From: Blautia sp. BIOML-A1
Lineage (GTDB): Bacteria; Bacillota; Clostridia; Lachnospirales; Lachnospiraceae
Length of the DNA stretch: 64,000 bases
Direction: 5' to 3'
NCBI RefSeq assembly: GCF_009883055.1
Contig: NZ_WWVR01000012.1
Location: forward strand, 16,652-80,651
A program made the position numbers and the translations under genes. Of the stretch, positions 51,847-61,138 are shown in pieces (the first letter of the stretch is position 1; each line of letters opens with the position of its first letter). A model generated the notes under the pieces. It made no database searches and was not told the origin of the DNA. It saw only the letters and a list, made by a program, of their open reading frames with translations.

Positions 51847-54078
51847 ATGCATAAAAGACCAGTGTGCTGTGTATGTGTGTTCCTGATGCTTTTTCTTTGC
51901 ATTCTGGATCTGGCAGGGGTTTCAATTGTAAGAGGAAATCCCCTGCCGCAAAAGGTCCGGCAATGGATCAAAGCACATCCATCCGCTGTCATTTGCGGGG
52001 AAGTACAGCGATGTCAGGACACGGAGTATTCTCTTTCTGTCTATCTGAAACAAGTCTATCTGACTGATCAGTCAGAAAAAATTCCCATCAGAAATATAAG
52101 AGTTTTTTTAAAAGAAAATATAAAAGAAGATTTGAAGACAGGCATGATTATCCAGGTCAAAGGAGAGCTGGAGCGGATTTCTGCGCCCGGAAATCCCGGA
52201 GAATTTGATCAGCAGCAGTATTACGCCTGTCAGAAAATCTATTATTTTATGAAGAATGCAGTGGTGCAGAAAAAAAGCAGAAGCTATTCCAGATATGGAC
52301 AGGCATTGACAGAGCTTAGAGAAAAAATTGCAGAGACGCTGCAAAAAGCGGCAGGGGACAAGGCAGGAATCTATCAGACCATGCTTCTGGGAGAAAAGAG
52401 TGGTCTGGATGAAGATGTGAAAATGAGATACCAGATGGCAGGGATGATACATATTCTTGCTATTTCCGGATTACACATCAGTGTGCTCGGAATGGGACTG
52501 TTCTCACTTCTGAAGAAGCTTTCGCTGGGAAATGTACCGGCGGGGCTTATTTCACTTTGCGTGATCCTGCAGTATGGAATGCTGACAGGCAGCAGTGTAT
52601 CTGCCATGAGGGCGGTGAGTATGTTTGTGCTTGCCGTCGGAGCAAGGATTCTGGGGAGAAGCTATGATCTTCTGACAGCACTGGCTGTATCTGCAATCTT
52701 ACTTCTGCTTGATACACCGGCATATCTGTACAGCAGCAGTTTCCTGCTTTCGTTTGGGGCAGTGGCAGGTCTGGGGAGTATGGCCCCGGTGCTGAATCGC
52801 CTTATTGAGAGTGAGAACCCGTGGATCAAAACCCTGATATCGTCTCTTGCAGTACAGCTTATGACTCTGCCGACGGTTCTTAGGATTTATGGAGAAGTAT
52901 CGATTCTGGGAATTGCCCTGAATCTCATTGTACTGCCGACGGTCAGTGTAGTGCTGGTCTGCGGGCTGTGCTGCAGTCTTGTCGGCGTTTTCAGTATTTT
53001 TGCGGCAGGACTTGTTCTGTTTCCGGGTAACCTTTTGCTTGTGATCTATGAGAAACTCTGCATACTGGCTGGAGAGTTTCCGTTTTGCACATGGATCGGA
53101 GGTGCACCTGAGATATGGAAGTGCGTGGTGTATTATGTTGTTTTGGCGGGAGGGATCCGGGGGCTTCTGATTCTGCATGGCAAATGGGAGAATGACAGGA
53201 TGAGAATCCGGCAGAAAGGAATGCTCTTGTCGGTTGTTTTTATAAGTGTTCTGTTTCTTGGCTTCCGACAGCGAAATTACCTTTCGGTCACCTGCCTGGA
53301 TATTGGTCAGGGAGATGCCATTGTGATACAGATCCCGGGAGGAAAGAATATCATGGTAGATGGAGGGAGCAGCAGTAAGAAGAATACGGCAGCCGGTCAG
53401 CTGCTTCCTTATCTCAAGAACCAGGGGATTTCCGTGGTAGATGCCATCCTGCTATCCCATACGGATATTGACCATATCAGCGGTGTGCAGGAACTGATGG
53501 ACCTGAAAGAAAAACATCTTACAACACTTCGAATAAAGTATCTTCTGCTTCCGGACTGGAAAAACCCGGAGCCGGTTTATGATGAACTGGAAGCAAAGGC
53601 AAAGCGGTGCGGAATTTCTGTACTGAAGCTGCAGCAAGGGCAGAAGCTTCAGTTTGGGGATGCGACTATGGAAATTCTGTCACCCGAACCGGGTGCCGAA
53701 GGAACCGATCCAAATGAAGAGGGACTTGTGATGGAGCTTTGCTATGGGAAGTTTCGTGGTCTTTTCACAGGAGATATCGGCGAAGAAACCGAGAAAAAGC
53801 TTCTGCCCCGGCTGGATGATGTGGATTTTCTCAAGGTAGGACATCATGGATCAAGGTATTCAAGCTGTCAGGAGTTTCTGGACAGAATACAGCCGGAGGT
53901 GGCAGTAATTTCCTGTTCGGAGTCCAACACTTACGGGCATCCGTCACCGGAAACCATAAAGCGGCTGGAGCAGAATGGGATCAAAACGATGTATACAATG
54001 AAAAGTGGGGCGGTTACTGTTTCTACAGATGGCGGGCATATGTGGATGGAAACCTTCTGCGATGGAAAAACAGCATAG
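51847..54078 (+). CDS. comEC: Competence DNA-channel protein ComEC/Rec2
   Basis: A 743-residue membrane protein that carries single-stranded DNA into the cell. An N-terminal OB-like external domain (about 40-150) precedes the Competence membrane domain (about 165-470, MAGMIHILAISGLHISVLGMG is its hallmark). The C-terminal metallo-beta-lactamase domain (about 480-740) has DIGQGDAIVI, SHTDIDHISG and VGHHGSRYSS, all ligand sets intact, so nuclease activity is plausible. It is separated from comEA by a two-component system and a lipoprotein gene, unlike the compact Bacillus comE operon. Confidence 0.93.
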   Translation: MHKRPVCCVCVFLMLFLCILDLAGVSIVRGNPLPQKVRQWIKAHPSAVICGEVQRCQDTEYSLSVYLKQVYLTDQSEKIPIRNIRVFLKENIKEDLKTGMIIQVKGELERISAPGNPGEFDQQQYYACQKIYYFMKNAVVQKKSRSYSRYGQALTELREKIAETLQKAAGDKAGIYQTMLLGEKSGLDEDVKMRYQMAGMIHILAISGLHISVLGMGLFSLLKKLSLGNVPAGLISLCVILQYGMLTGSSVSAMRAVSMFVLAVGARILGRSYDLLTALAVSAILLLLDTPAYLYSSSFLLSFGAVAGLGSMAPVLNRLIESENPWIKTLISSLAVQLMTLPTVLRIYGEVSILGIALNLIVLPTVSVVLVCGLCCSLVGVFSIFAAGLVLFPGNLLLVIYEKLCILAGEFPFCTWIGGAPEIWKCVVYYVVLAGGIRGLLILHGKWENDRMRIRQKGMLLSVVFISVLFLGFRQRNYLSVTCLDIGQGDAIVIQIPGGKNIMVDGGSSSKKNTAAGQLLPYLKNQGISVVDAILLSHTDIDHISGVQELMDLKEKHLTTLRIKYLLLPDWKNPEPVYDELEAKAKRCGISVLKLQQGQKLQFGDATMEILSPEPGAEGTDPNEEGLVMELCYGKFRGLFTGDIGEETEKKLLPRLDDVDFLKVGHHGSRYSSCQEFLDRIQPEVAVISCSESNTYGHPSPETIKRLEQNGIKTMYTMKSGAVTVSTDGGHMWMETFCDGKTA

Positions 54079-54137
54079 AATATGAGGCGATTTTGTAGTA
54101 TGATAAACAGGAAAATACATCAGAAAAGAGAAAAAAC

Positions 54138-56207
54138 ATGAAGAACGCGCAAAAAATAATCCTGTATCTAACCTCTGTACTGCTGCTGGGATGTCTGGGC
54201 TGGATTTTTATTCATGCAGTATGTGCCGTCCCACAGGCAAAAAACATATTCAAAGACAAAAACATGCTTCCGGTGATCGTGGCAGGGACTTTGTTTTTGC
54301 TTCTGTTGTTCCTGAAGCTTTCCGTTGTCAGCCGTTCGTGGCAAAAGCGCACGCTTCTTACAGGAACTGCGGTTGTTTTTCTGATGATTCTGATACTGCA
54401 GTTTCTGTATCTGTATTATGTGAGATACTGGGTGGGATATGATAACCTGCTGGTTCTGGATGAAGCATGGCACATGCAGAAAACCGGACATATTTCGCCG
54501 GATTTTTATGATTCCTATTTTCAGCGTTATCCACACAATCATCCAATTGTAATCGTATTATACTGGGTGCTTTGGGCAGCAGGAAAGCTGGGAATCGCGG
54601 ATCTGTACTGGACTCCGCATCTTCTGGGGCTTGTGTGCATGGATACGGCACTGGTGTTTATGTGGAAACTGACATGTGAGACAGCGGATGTTCACAGAGG
54701 TTTTTTGCTGACAGTGCTGAGTCTTTTGAATCCTGTCATCTATATATGGATGCCGTGGCATTATACAACGGTAAGTCTGCTTCCGTTTCTGAGTGCGGGC
54801 ATTTACTTTGGATGGAAAGCATGGAAGGCAGAAAAGCTGTCCTGTAAGACAGGATATGCGGCAGTCACAGGTGTTCTGACTGTGTTGGGAATGAGAATCC
54901 GGGTGACGGAGGCAATTCTTCTGATTGCTTTTCTGATCATGGCAGTCTGCATGGGAGGCTGGAAAAAGCAGCTGTTGTTCTGCGTGCTTCCGTTTCTTCT
55001 GATGTGCGGAATGACCTGGACGCTGACCGGAGCGGTCAGAAACCATTATGCGGATTTTGACAGTTCGGATAAAGAGTTTCCTCCGGTACATTTCGTGATG
55101 ATGGGCGTTGGAGAAGATGGAACTTATAAGAAACAGGATGTGGAGTTTACAGAAGCAATTTCCGGGGAAAAAGAGAAGACAAGAGCAAACCTGCAGGAGA
55201 CAGAGAAACGTATCAGGGATCTGGGAGGTGCAGGACTGCTCTCGCTTGCCGGCAGAAAAATGCTGATTACCTGGCAGGATGGATCCTGCGGTTTCCAGTC
55301 AGAATGGCTGTATCCACTGAAGGATTCCAGAATATTTCAATATATCTGCGGGGAGAGGAATGACCCGTTTCTCTGCTGGGCACAGATATTTTATGTGCTG
55401 GTGCTGTTCCTGACCATATGGGGGACGATATCGGATATGAGGAATGGAAGAACAGGAGTCGGACTTCTTATGAGGCTGCTGCTGCTTGGAAATATTCTTT
55501 TTTATCTGGGCTGGGAGGCACAAAACCGCTACAGTATCGGAATGAACGGAGTGCTGCTGTTTCTGGCTGCAGATGCTCTGGATGGACTCTGCGCAGAAAA
55601 AGCAAAGACCGCAGGACGATCTCTGCAGAAACTTGCAGAGAAAAAGAATGTGTGGAGAATTATGACAGGAACCATGGCTGTGATCCTGGTGGTTTTGCTG
55701 TACAGACCCTTATTTACGGAAGAAACATCGTGGAGAGAGTTTTCGGTGCGAAATATTTACAGGGCAGGAAAGAATCTTGAAAATATTGTCTCGGGTGAAA
55801 GGGTTACCCAGACATTTACTGCTTCTTCCGCCTTTGACTGTATTCTGGTACAGGGATATCTGAAGAACGGTGAGGTATCTGATGGCGGATGTCAGGTGGA
55901 GATACAGGATGAAACCGGCAAAACTCTGGTCAGTACATTTCTCACAGCACAGCAGATTGCAGAAAACCAGCTGGATCTTAGTTTTGAACCCGTTGTGCCG
56001 GAGAAAGAAACAGTTTATACGATTGTGATCGAACCTCGGGGAATCAGGAAAGATCATGCACTTCAGCTGTATCGGTTTAACAGTTCGATGGATCTGTATC
56101 CAAACGGAAAACTGAGCCGCAATGGAAAAGAAGAGAATGGAAATCTGATCTTCTCCGTTTATCAGATAAAAACGGGGACGATTTTCAGGAGGAATTTTGT
56201 AAAGTGA
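54138..56207 (+). CDS. GT-C-type membrane glycosyltransferase (GT39-like)
   Basis: A 689-residue protein with about twelve membrane helices in residues 1-540 and a soluble beta-rich C-terminal domain (about 550-689). The first external loop holds acidic VLDEAWHMQKTG and YFQRYPHNHP, as in GT39/PMT-type enzymes that use lipid-linked sugars. It probably glycosylates an envelope polymer or protein. It lies between comEC and holA, which are usually neighbours, and its stop overlaps the holA start by four bases (GTGA). The ribosome site is weak. Confidence 0.75.
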   Translation: MKNAQKIILYLTSVLLLGCLGWIFIHAVCAVPQAKNIFKDKNMLPVIVAGTLFLLLLFLKLSVVSRSWQKRTLLTGTAVVFLMILILQFLYLYYVRYWVGYDNLLVLDEAWHMQKTGHISPDFYDSYFQRYPHNHPIVIVLYWVLWAAGKLGIADLYWTPHLLGLVCMDTALVFMWKLTCETADVHRGFLLTVLSLLNPVIYIWMPWHYTTVSLLPFLSAGIYFGWKAWKAEKLSCKTGYAAVTGVLTVLGMRIRVTEAILLIAFLIMAVCMGGWKKQLLFCVLPFLLMCGMTWTLTGAVRNHYADFDSSDKEFPPVHFVMMGVGEDGTYKKQDVEFTEAISGEKEKTRANLQETEKRIRDLGGAGLLSLAGRKMLITWQDGSCGFQSEWLYPLKDSRIFQYICGERNDPFLCWAQIFYVLVLFLTIWGTISDMRNGRTGVGLLMRLLLLGNILFYLGWEAQNRYSIGMNGVLLFLAADALDGLCAEKAKTAGRSLQKLAEKKNVWRIMTGTMAVILVVLLYRPLFTEETSWREFSVRNIYRAGKNLENIVSGERVTQTFTASSAFDCILVQGYLKNGEVSDGGCQVEIQDETGKTLVSTFLTAQQIAENQLDLSFEPVVPEKETVYTIVIEPRGIRKDHALQLYRFNSSMDLYPNGKLSRNGKEENGNLIFSVYQIKTGTIFRRNFVK

Positions 56208-57190
56208 AAAATTTACAGGAAGATATTAAGACGGGAAATTTCAAAAAGGTGTATCTTTTGTATGGAGATGAGGCATATCTGAAGATCCAGTACAAGGATA
56301 AGCTGCTCAAAGCCCTGAATCCGGACGATGACACGATGAATTTCAGCAGGTATGAGGGAAAAGGGATCGAGGTCAATGCGATGATCGATCTCTGCGAGAC
56401 GATGCCGTTTTTTGCAGATCACAGAGTAGTCCTTGTGGAAAACTCCGGTTTTTTTAAGAATAAATGTGAAGAACTTGCAGATTATATAAAAACTCTTCCG
56501 GACTATATAAGGATGGTCTTCGTAGAGGAAGAGGTGGATAAGCGAAACCGGATGTACAAAGCGGTCAAATCAGAGGGCCGGATCGTGGAGTTTGCAAAAC
56601 AGGATGAAAAGACACTGATGCGCTGGGCGGCAGGGATTCTTGGCCGCGAAGGACGCAAGATCACCATGCGAGATATGGAGCTGCTTCTGACCAAAACCGG
56701 CACAGATATGGGAAATATCCGGAATGAACTGGAGAAACTGATTACCTTTACGATGGGACGTGATGTGGTCACAGCAGAGGATATTGAAGAAATCTGCACG
56801 ACGAGAACGGAGAATAAGATTTTTGAGATGGTCCGTGCGGTTACAGAGAAAAATCAGAGAAAGGCACTGGATCTTTATAATGACCTTCTGACACTCCGGG
56901 AGCCGCCGATGAGGATTCTTTTTCTTCTGTCAAAGCAGTTCCGGCAGATGGTGCTGGCGAAGAAAATGGCAGGAGAAGGTGCGGCACAGAGTGAAATCGC
57001 ATCGAAACTGGGAGTGCAGTCGTTTGTGGCAAGAAACCTGCTGTCCTGTGCACGGGCATACAGTACTGAGGAACTTGAGCAGGCAGAGGTGGATTTCGCA
57101 GAAGCGGAGGAAGCAGTGAAGACAGGCAGGCTTCAGGATGTGCTGAGTGTGGAACTGCTGATCGTGAAGTACAGCAGTTCCGGAAGGTGA
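56204..57190 (+). CDS. holA: DNA polymerase III delta subunit
   Basis: A 328-residue clamp-loader subunit of the YqeN/HolA family. KVYLLYGDEAYLKIQYKDKL at the start, the DPE-like FVEEEVDKRNRMYK region and the C-terminal helical collar (LLFLLSKQFRQM) fit the family. GTG start with AGGAGG 11 bases upstream. The last three codons and the TGA stop lie inside a relic of the miniature insertion element (57181-57237), so the C-terminal residues GR are element-derived. Confidence 0.93.
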   Translation: MKNLQEDIKTGNFKKVYLLYGDEAYLKIQYKDKLLKALNPDDDTMNFSRYEGKGIEVNAMIDLCETMPFFADHRVVLVENSGFFKNKCEELADYIKTLPDYIRMVFVEEEVDKRNRMYKAVKSEGRIVEFAKQDEKTLMRWAAGILGREGRKITMRDMELLLTKTGTDMGNIRNELEKLITFTMGRDVVTAEDIEEICTTRTENKIFEMVRAVTEKNQRKALDLYNDLLTLREPPMRILFLLSKQFRQMVLAKKMAGEGAAQSEIASKLGVQSFVARNLLSCARAYSTEELEQAEVDFAEAEEAVKTGRLQDVLSVELLIVKYSSSGR

Positions 57191-57237
57191 TCTGGAATGC
57201 ATTTTGACTCGTAACTGTGAGGGTACTGAACAATTAC
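57181..57237 (+). repeat. Truncated miniature element at the end of holA, copy F
   Basis: Bases 57181-57208 match the interior of the 142-bp element (GAAGGTGAT-TGGAATGCATTTTGAC) at about 26 of 28 positions. They are followed by a 27-bp end module (57211-57237) almost identical to the solo 27-mer at 43415. The left half is missing and no target duplication remains. The relic contains the holA stop codon. Confidence 0.75.
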
Positions 57238-57251
57238 AAAATGAGAAAATA

Positions 57252-57275
57252 TTTGAGGGTGAGCAGGCCCTCAAA
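57252..57275 (+). terminator. Hairpin after holA
   Basis: TTTGAGGG (57252-57259) pairs perfectly with CCCTCAAA (57268-57275) around an 8-base loop. There is no T-run, so it is a weak terminator candidate ahead of the nad promoter. Confidence 0.4.
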
Positions 57276-57287
57276 ACAATATACACA

Positions 57288-57322
57288 GGTGTCTTGACAC
57301 CCAACATGTCTGGTAGTATAAT
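57288..57322 (+). promoter_or_regulatory. nad operon promoter with NiaR-type operator
   Basis: TTGACA (57294-57299) and TATAAT (57317-57322) are both perfect and 17 bases apart. A 14-bp palindrome GGTGTC-TT-GACACC (57288-57301) covers the -35, with an outer ACA...TGT pair around it. The niacin-responsive repressor NiaR encoded in the same operon is the expected ligand (inference). Confidence 0.8.
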
Positions 57323-57374
57323 GGCGGAAATGAAAAAAAGAAAGTCCGGCGTAAACCGGTAAGAGGATAAAAAA

Positions 57375-58658
57375 ATGAATGAATATTATGACGCCATAAT
57401 AGTAGGAACAGGAGCTGCAGGTCTTTACTGTGCCCTGAATCTGCCTTCTAGAATGAAGATTCTGATGATAACAAAACAGCAGGCTGACCAGTCAGACTCC
57501 TTCCTTGCACAGGGCGGCATCTGTATGCTTCGCGGTGAGGGGGATTATAAGAACTACTTCGAGGATACCATGCGTGCAGGTCACTACGAAAACAATGAAA
57601 AAGCTGTGGAACTCATGATCCGAAGCTCCAACAGCATTATCCGCGATCTTATCCGCCATAACGTCACCTTCCAGCGCGATGAGAACGGCGAGCTTGCATT
57701 CACCAGAGAAGGTGCACATTCCCAGCCAAGAATCCTCTTTTATGAAGATGTGACAGGAAAGCAGATCACTCAGACACTTCTTGGAGAGGCACTGACCAGA
57801 GAGAATATCGAAATCTGTGAATATATGACCATGGTAGATCTGATCTCCAGAGACAATATCTGCGGCGGCATCATTGTAATGGATGAACAGAATAATGTAT
57901 ATCCGATCCGTTCTCCACATGTAGTGCTTGCCTGCGGTGGTCTGGGAGGACTTTATAAGAACTCTACAAACTTCCCTCATATTGCCGGAGACGGACTTGG
58001 AATTGCGATGAAGCACCAGGTAGAACTGGAGCATCTGGATTACATACAGATCCATCCGACTACTTTATATTCCCGCAAACCGGGCAGACGTTTTCTGATC
58101 TCAGAATCTGTAAGAGGGGAAGGCGCACTTCTGTATGATAAGAACGGACAGAGATTTACAGAAGAACTTCAGCCGAGAGATCTTTTGAGCCAGGCTATTT
58201 TTGCACAGATGGAAAAGGATGATACAGAATTTGTATGGGAAGATATGCGCCCGCTTGGTGAAGATACCATTCTGAAACACTTCCCGAATATTTTCAAAAG
58301 ATGTATGGAAGAAGGATTTGATCCACGCAAAGAGCCGATTCCGGTAGTTCCGGCGCAGCATTACTTTATGGGAGGAATCAAGGTGGACTTAGGAAGCCGC
58401 ACTTCCATGAAAGGTCTGTATGCCTGCGGTGAGACAAGCTGCAATGGTGTTCACGGCAAGAATCGCCTGGCAAGCAATTCCCTTCTGGAATCTCTGGTCT
58501 TTGCAAGAAGAGCCGCAGATGATATAGTATTTGGTGACAAGCCGGAGAAATGCCCGGTAAATACAATTGATACAAATATCTATGAAGACCGTAACGTGAT
58601 CCTTGATGGTTATCACAAAATGGTATGGAATGAAATCGAAAGGATGAAAAGAGCATGA
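57375..58658 (+). CDS. nadB: L-aspartate oxidase
   Basis: A 427-residue flavoprotein that oxidises L-aspartate to iminoaspartate for NAD synthesis. The FAD motif AIIVGTGAAGLYCAL, the active-site IHPTTLYS region and GETSCNGVHGKNRLASNSLLES are clear. It is about 100 residues shorter than E. coli and B. subtilis NadB, lacking most of the C-terminal helical domain. First gene of nadB-nadC-niaR-nadA; its stop overlaps nadC by four bases. Confidence 0.94.
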   Translation: MNEYYDAIIVGTGAAGLYCALNLPSRMKILMITKQQADQSDSFLAQGGICMLRGEGDYKNYFEDTMRAGHYENNEKAVELMIRSSNSIIRDLIRHNVTFQRDENGELAFTREGAHSQPRILFYEDVTGKQITQTLLGEALTRENIEICEYMTMVDLISRDNICGGIIVMDEQNNVYPIRSPHVVLACGGLGGLYKNSTNFPHIAGDGLGIAMKHQVELEHLDYIQIHPTTLYSRKPGRRFLISESVRGEGALLYDKNGQRFTEELQPRDLLSQAIFAQMEKDDTEFVWEDMRPLGEDTILKHFPNIFKRCMEEGFDPRKEPIPVVPAQHYFMGGIKVDLGSRTSMKGLYACGETSCNGVHGKNRLASNSLLESLVFARRAADDIVFGDKPEKCPVNTIDTNIYEDRNVILDGYHKMVWNEIERMKRA

Positions 58659-59506
58659 ATGAAATTACAATGAAAATGCAGGCAGATCAGCTGATTCGTA
58701 TGGCATTACAGGAAGATATCACAAGTGAGGACGTTTCCACAAACGCAGTTATGCCAACTGCAACCAGAGGAACGGTTGACCTGATTGCAAAGGAAGACGG
58801 AGTTATTGCAGGTCTTGACATTTACGCAAGAGTATTTACGATCCTTGATGAGAAAACAGAGATCAGTTTTTTCTGTAAGGACGGTGACGAAGTCAAAAAA
58901 GGCGAACTGATGGCAACTGTAACAGGCGATATCCGTGTTCTTCTTTCCGGAGAGCGTGTGGCACTCAATTATCTTCAGAGAATGAGTGGTATTGCAACTT
59001 ACACCAGACAGGTTTCCAAACTTCTGGAGGGAAGCAAGGTTACTCTTCTCGATACCCGTAAGACTACACCGAACTGCCGTGTGTTTGAGAAATACGCAGT
59101 AAGAGTCGGCGGCGGATGCAACCACAGATATAATCTTTCCGATGGAGTTCTTCTTAAAGATAACCATATCGGAGCAGCAGGAAGTGTTACAAAGGCAGTG
59201 CAGATGGCAAAAGCATATGCTCCGTTTGTACGTAAAATCGAGATCGAGGTAGAAACTCTTGAGCAGGTCAGAGAGGCCGTGGAAGCGGGAGCGGATATCA
59301 TCATGCTTGACAATATGACTCCGGAAGTGATGAGACAGGCGGTTGAACTGATCGATGGAAGAGCACAGACAGAGTGTTCCGGAAATATTACAAAAGAAAA
59401 CATCCAGAAGATCCGTGAGATTGGAGTAGACTTTGTTTCCAGCGGTGCACTGACACATTCCGCACCAATCCTTGATATTTCAATGAAAAATCTTCATGCA
59501 GTGTGA
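58655..59506 (+). CDS. nadC: Nicotinate-nucleotide pyrophosphorylase (carboxylating)
   Basis: A 283-residue quinolinate phosphoribosyltransferase that makes nicotinate mononucleotide. VALNYLQRMSGIAT, DTRKTTPNCR, LKDNHI and the IEVE/MLDNM barrel motifs are all present. ATGA overlap with nadB shows coupling. Confidence 0.96.
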   Translation: MNEITMKMQADQLIRMALQEDITSEDVSTNAVMPTATRGTVDLIAKEDGVIAGLDIYARVFTILDEKTEISFFCKDGDEVKKGELMATVTGDIRVLLSGERVALNYLQRMSGIATYTRQVSKLLEGSKVTLLDTRKTTPNCRVFEKYAVRVGGGCNHRYNLSDGVLLKDNHIGAAGSVTKAVQMAKAYAPFVRKIEIEVETLEQVREAVEAGADIIMLDNMTPEVMRQAVELIDGRAQTECSGNITKENIQKIREIGVDFVSSGALTHSAPILDISMKNLHAV

Positions 59507-59520
59507 GAGGGAGGAAGATC

Positions 59521-60072
59521 ATGAATACTGCGGAAAGACGCGGAGAAATTTTAAAGATCCTTCATGATGCGGATACTCCGATAGCCGCAAGAGAACTGGC
59601 AGGCAGATTTGGTGTCAGTCGTCAGGTGATCGTACAGGATCTGGCGGTGATCCGGGCCTCTACGCCAGGAATATTATCTACAACCAAAGGTTATGTGATC
59701 CAGCAGGACAGCAGTTTTACAAGAGAATTCAAGGTTCGTCACAGTCAGGAGAAAGCAGCGGCTGAGCTGAATCTGATCGTGGACTGCGGCGGCCATGTCA
59801 AAAATATCAGCATCAGTCATCGCGTTTACGGACGGGTGACTGCAGAGATGGATATCCGGTCCAGACAGGATGTGAATGAGTTTGTCCAGGCACTTCAGAA
59901 CAGTCATTCCACAGTGCTTTCAAATGCGACTTCAGGTTATCATTATCATCTTGTTGAGGCATCCAGCGAAGAACGGCTCGATCTGATCGGGAAACAGCTG
60001 GGAGAAGCGGGCTTTCTTGCACCGCTTCAGCCATGGGAAGAGACTACAGGAAAGGGAAAGATAAAGTTATGA
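59521..60072 (+). CDS. niaR: Niacin-responsive repressor NiaR (HTH plus 3H domain)
   Basis: A 183-residue regulator. The N-terminal HTH_11 domain (RRGEILKILHDADTPIAARELAGRFGVSRQVIVQDL) is followed by a 3H domain with its three conserved histidines (NISISHRVYG, NSHSTVL, YHYHLVE), which binds metal and niacin. GGGAGG sets ATG 59521; an in-frame GTG at 59503 overlaps nadC. It should repress the operon it sits in through the palindrome at 57288. Confidence 0.93.
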   Translation: MNTAERRGEILKILHDADTPIAARELAGRFGVSRQVIVQDLAVIRASTPGILSTTKGYVIQQDSSFTREFKVRHSQEKAAAELNLIVDCGGHVKNISISHRVYGRVTAEMDIRSRQDVNEFVQALQNSHSTVLSNATSGYHYHLVEASSEERLDLIGKQLGEAGFLAPLQPWEETTGKGKIKL

Positions 60073-60986
60073 CGATCAAAGAAATTCAGCAGGAGATTCT
60101 GCGAATGAAGAAAGAACAGGATGTCTGCATTCTTGCACATGCTTATCAGGGACAGGAGATCCTGGAAGTTGCAGATTATATGGGAGATTCCTACGGACTC
60201 AGTGTACAGGCATCCAAGAGTGACTGCAGCGGCGTGATCATGTGCGGTGTACGTTTTATGGCAGAAACCTGCAAGATCCTGAGCCCGGACAAAAAGGTAT
60301 GGCTTGCGAATCCGGTTGCAGGATGTCCGATGGCAGAGCAGCTTGACCTTGAGGGGCTTCGTAAACTCAAAGCCGAGTATCCGGATTATTCCGTTGTTGC
60401 CTATATCAACACGACTTCTGAACTGAAAACAGAATGTGATGTGTGCGTGACATCTTCTTCAGCGGTTCAGATCTGCAGCAAAATTGACAACGACAAGATC
60501 CTTTTTATTCCGGATCCGAATCTTGGTCACTTTGTAGCTGAGAAGCTTCCGGAAAAAACTTTCGCATTCTACAAAGGAGGATGTCCAAGACATATCGTAG
60601 TCAGTGCAAAAGATGTCGAGAAAGCAAAACAGGCACATCCTGATGCACTTCTTCTGGTACATCCGGAATGTCGTGAGGAAGTTGTGGAGAAAGCAGACTA
60701 TGTTGGTTCTACAACAGGAATCATGGATTTTGCAAAGAAATCTCCGAACAAAGAATTTATCATCGGAACAGAGAACAGCATTGTGGAGCATTTACAGTTT
60801 GAATGTCCGGATAAGAACTTTTATCCGCTGTCTGTCATGCTGACCTGCATGAATATGAAGATCACAACACTGATGGATATTTACAACTGTCTCAAAGGAA
60901 CAGGCGGAGAAGTGATCGAACTTCCGGAGAATGTAATGGAAGGAGCCGGCCGCTGCATTAATCGTATGGTAGAACTCGGAGGCTGA
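60069..60986 (+). CDS. nadA: Quinolinate synthase
   Basis: A 305-residue [4Fe-4S] enzyme that condenses iminoaspartate with dihydroxyacetone phosphate. LAHAYQGQEILEVADYMGDS is the N-terminal substrate site. Conserved Cys in PVAGCPMAE (Cys86) and in later GGCPRH and LTCMNMK segments can supply the cluster ligands. The true start ATG 60069 overlaps the niaR stop by four bases; the upstream in-frame start at 60033 would lie within niaR. Confidence 0.95.
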   Translation: MTIKEIQQEILRMKKEQDVCILAHAYQGQEILEVADYMGDSYGLSVQASKSDCSGVIMCGVRFMAETCKILSPDKKVWLANPVAGCPMAEQLDLEGLRKLKAEYPDYSVVAYINTTSELKTECDVCVTSSSAVQICSKIDNDKILFIPDPNLGHFVAEKLPEKTFAFYKGGCPRHIVVSAKDVEKAKQAHPDALLLVHPECREEVVEKADYVGSTTGIMDFAKKSPNKEFIIGTENSIVEHLQFECPDKNFYPLSVMLTCMNMKITTLMDIYNCLKGTGGEVIELPENVMEGAGRCINRMVELGG

Positions 60987-60995
60987 TAAAAAATT

Positions 60996-61051
60996 AAAAC
61001 TGCCGTTCGCGGATACTATAGTCGGTATCATGGTGCGGGCGGCAGTTTTTT
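60996..61051 (+). terminator. Terminator after nadA
   Basis: AAAACTGCCG and CGGCAGTTTT form the outer stem, continued by CGC/GCG, with an inner GATAC/GTATC stem; TTTTTT follows. A strong intrinsic terminator. Confidence 0.88.
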
Positions 61052-61061
61052 ATATGGAAAT

Positions 61062-61095
61062 AAAAAAAGACAGTCACTGACGGTTTGTGACTGTC
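61062..61095 (-). terminator. Terminator of rpsT
   Basis: GACAGTCAC (61069-61077) pairs with GTGACTGTC (61087-61095); on the minus strand seven T residues follow (61068-61062). Confidence 0.88.
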
Positions 61096-61096
61096 C

Positions 61097-61122
61097 TTTT
61101 AATTATAAGCTTATAATTAAAA
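61097..61122. repeat. Perfect 26-bp AT-rich palindrome
   Basis: A loopless palindrome of two 13-base arms (TTTTAATTATAAG and its complement) centred on AAGCTT, lying between the rpsT stop codon and its terminator. It can extrude as a cruciform or form a hairpin in the rpsT 3' end. Confidence 0.75.
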
Positions 61123-61138
61123 AATGCAATTTCCTAAA

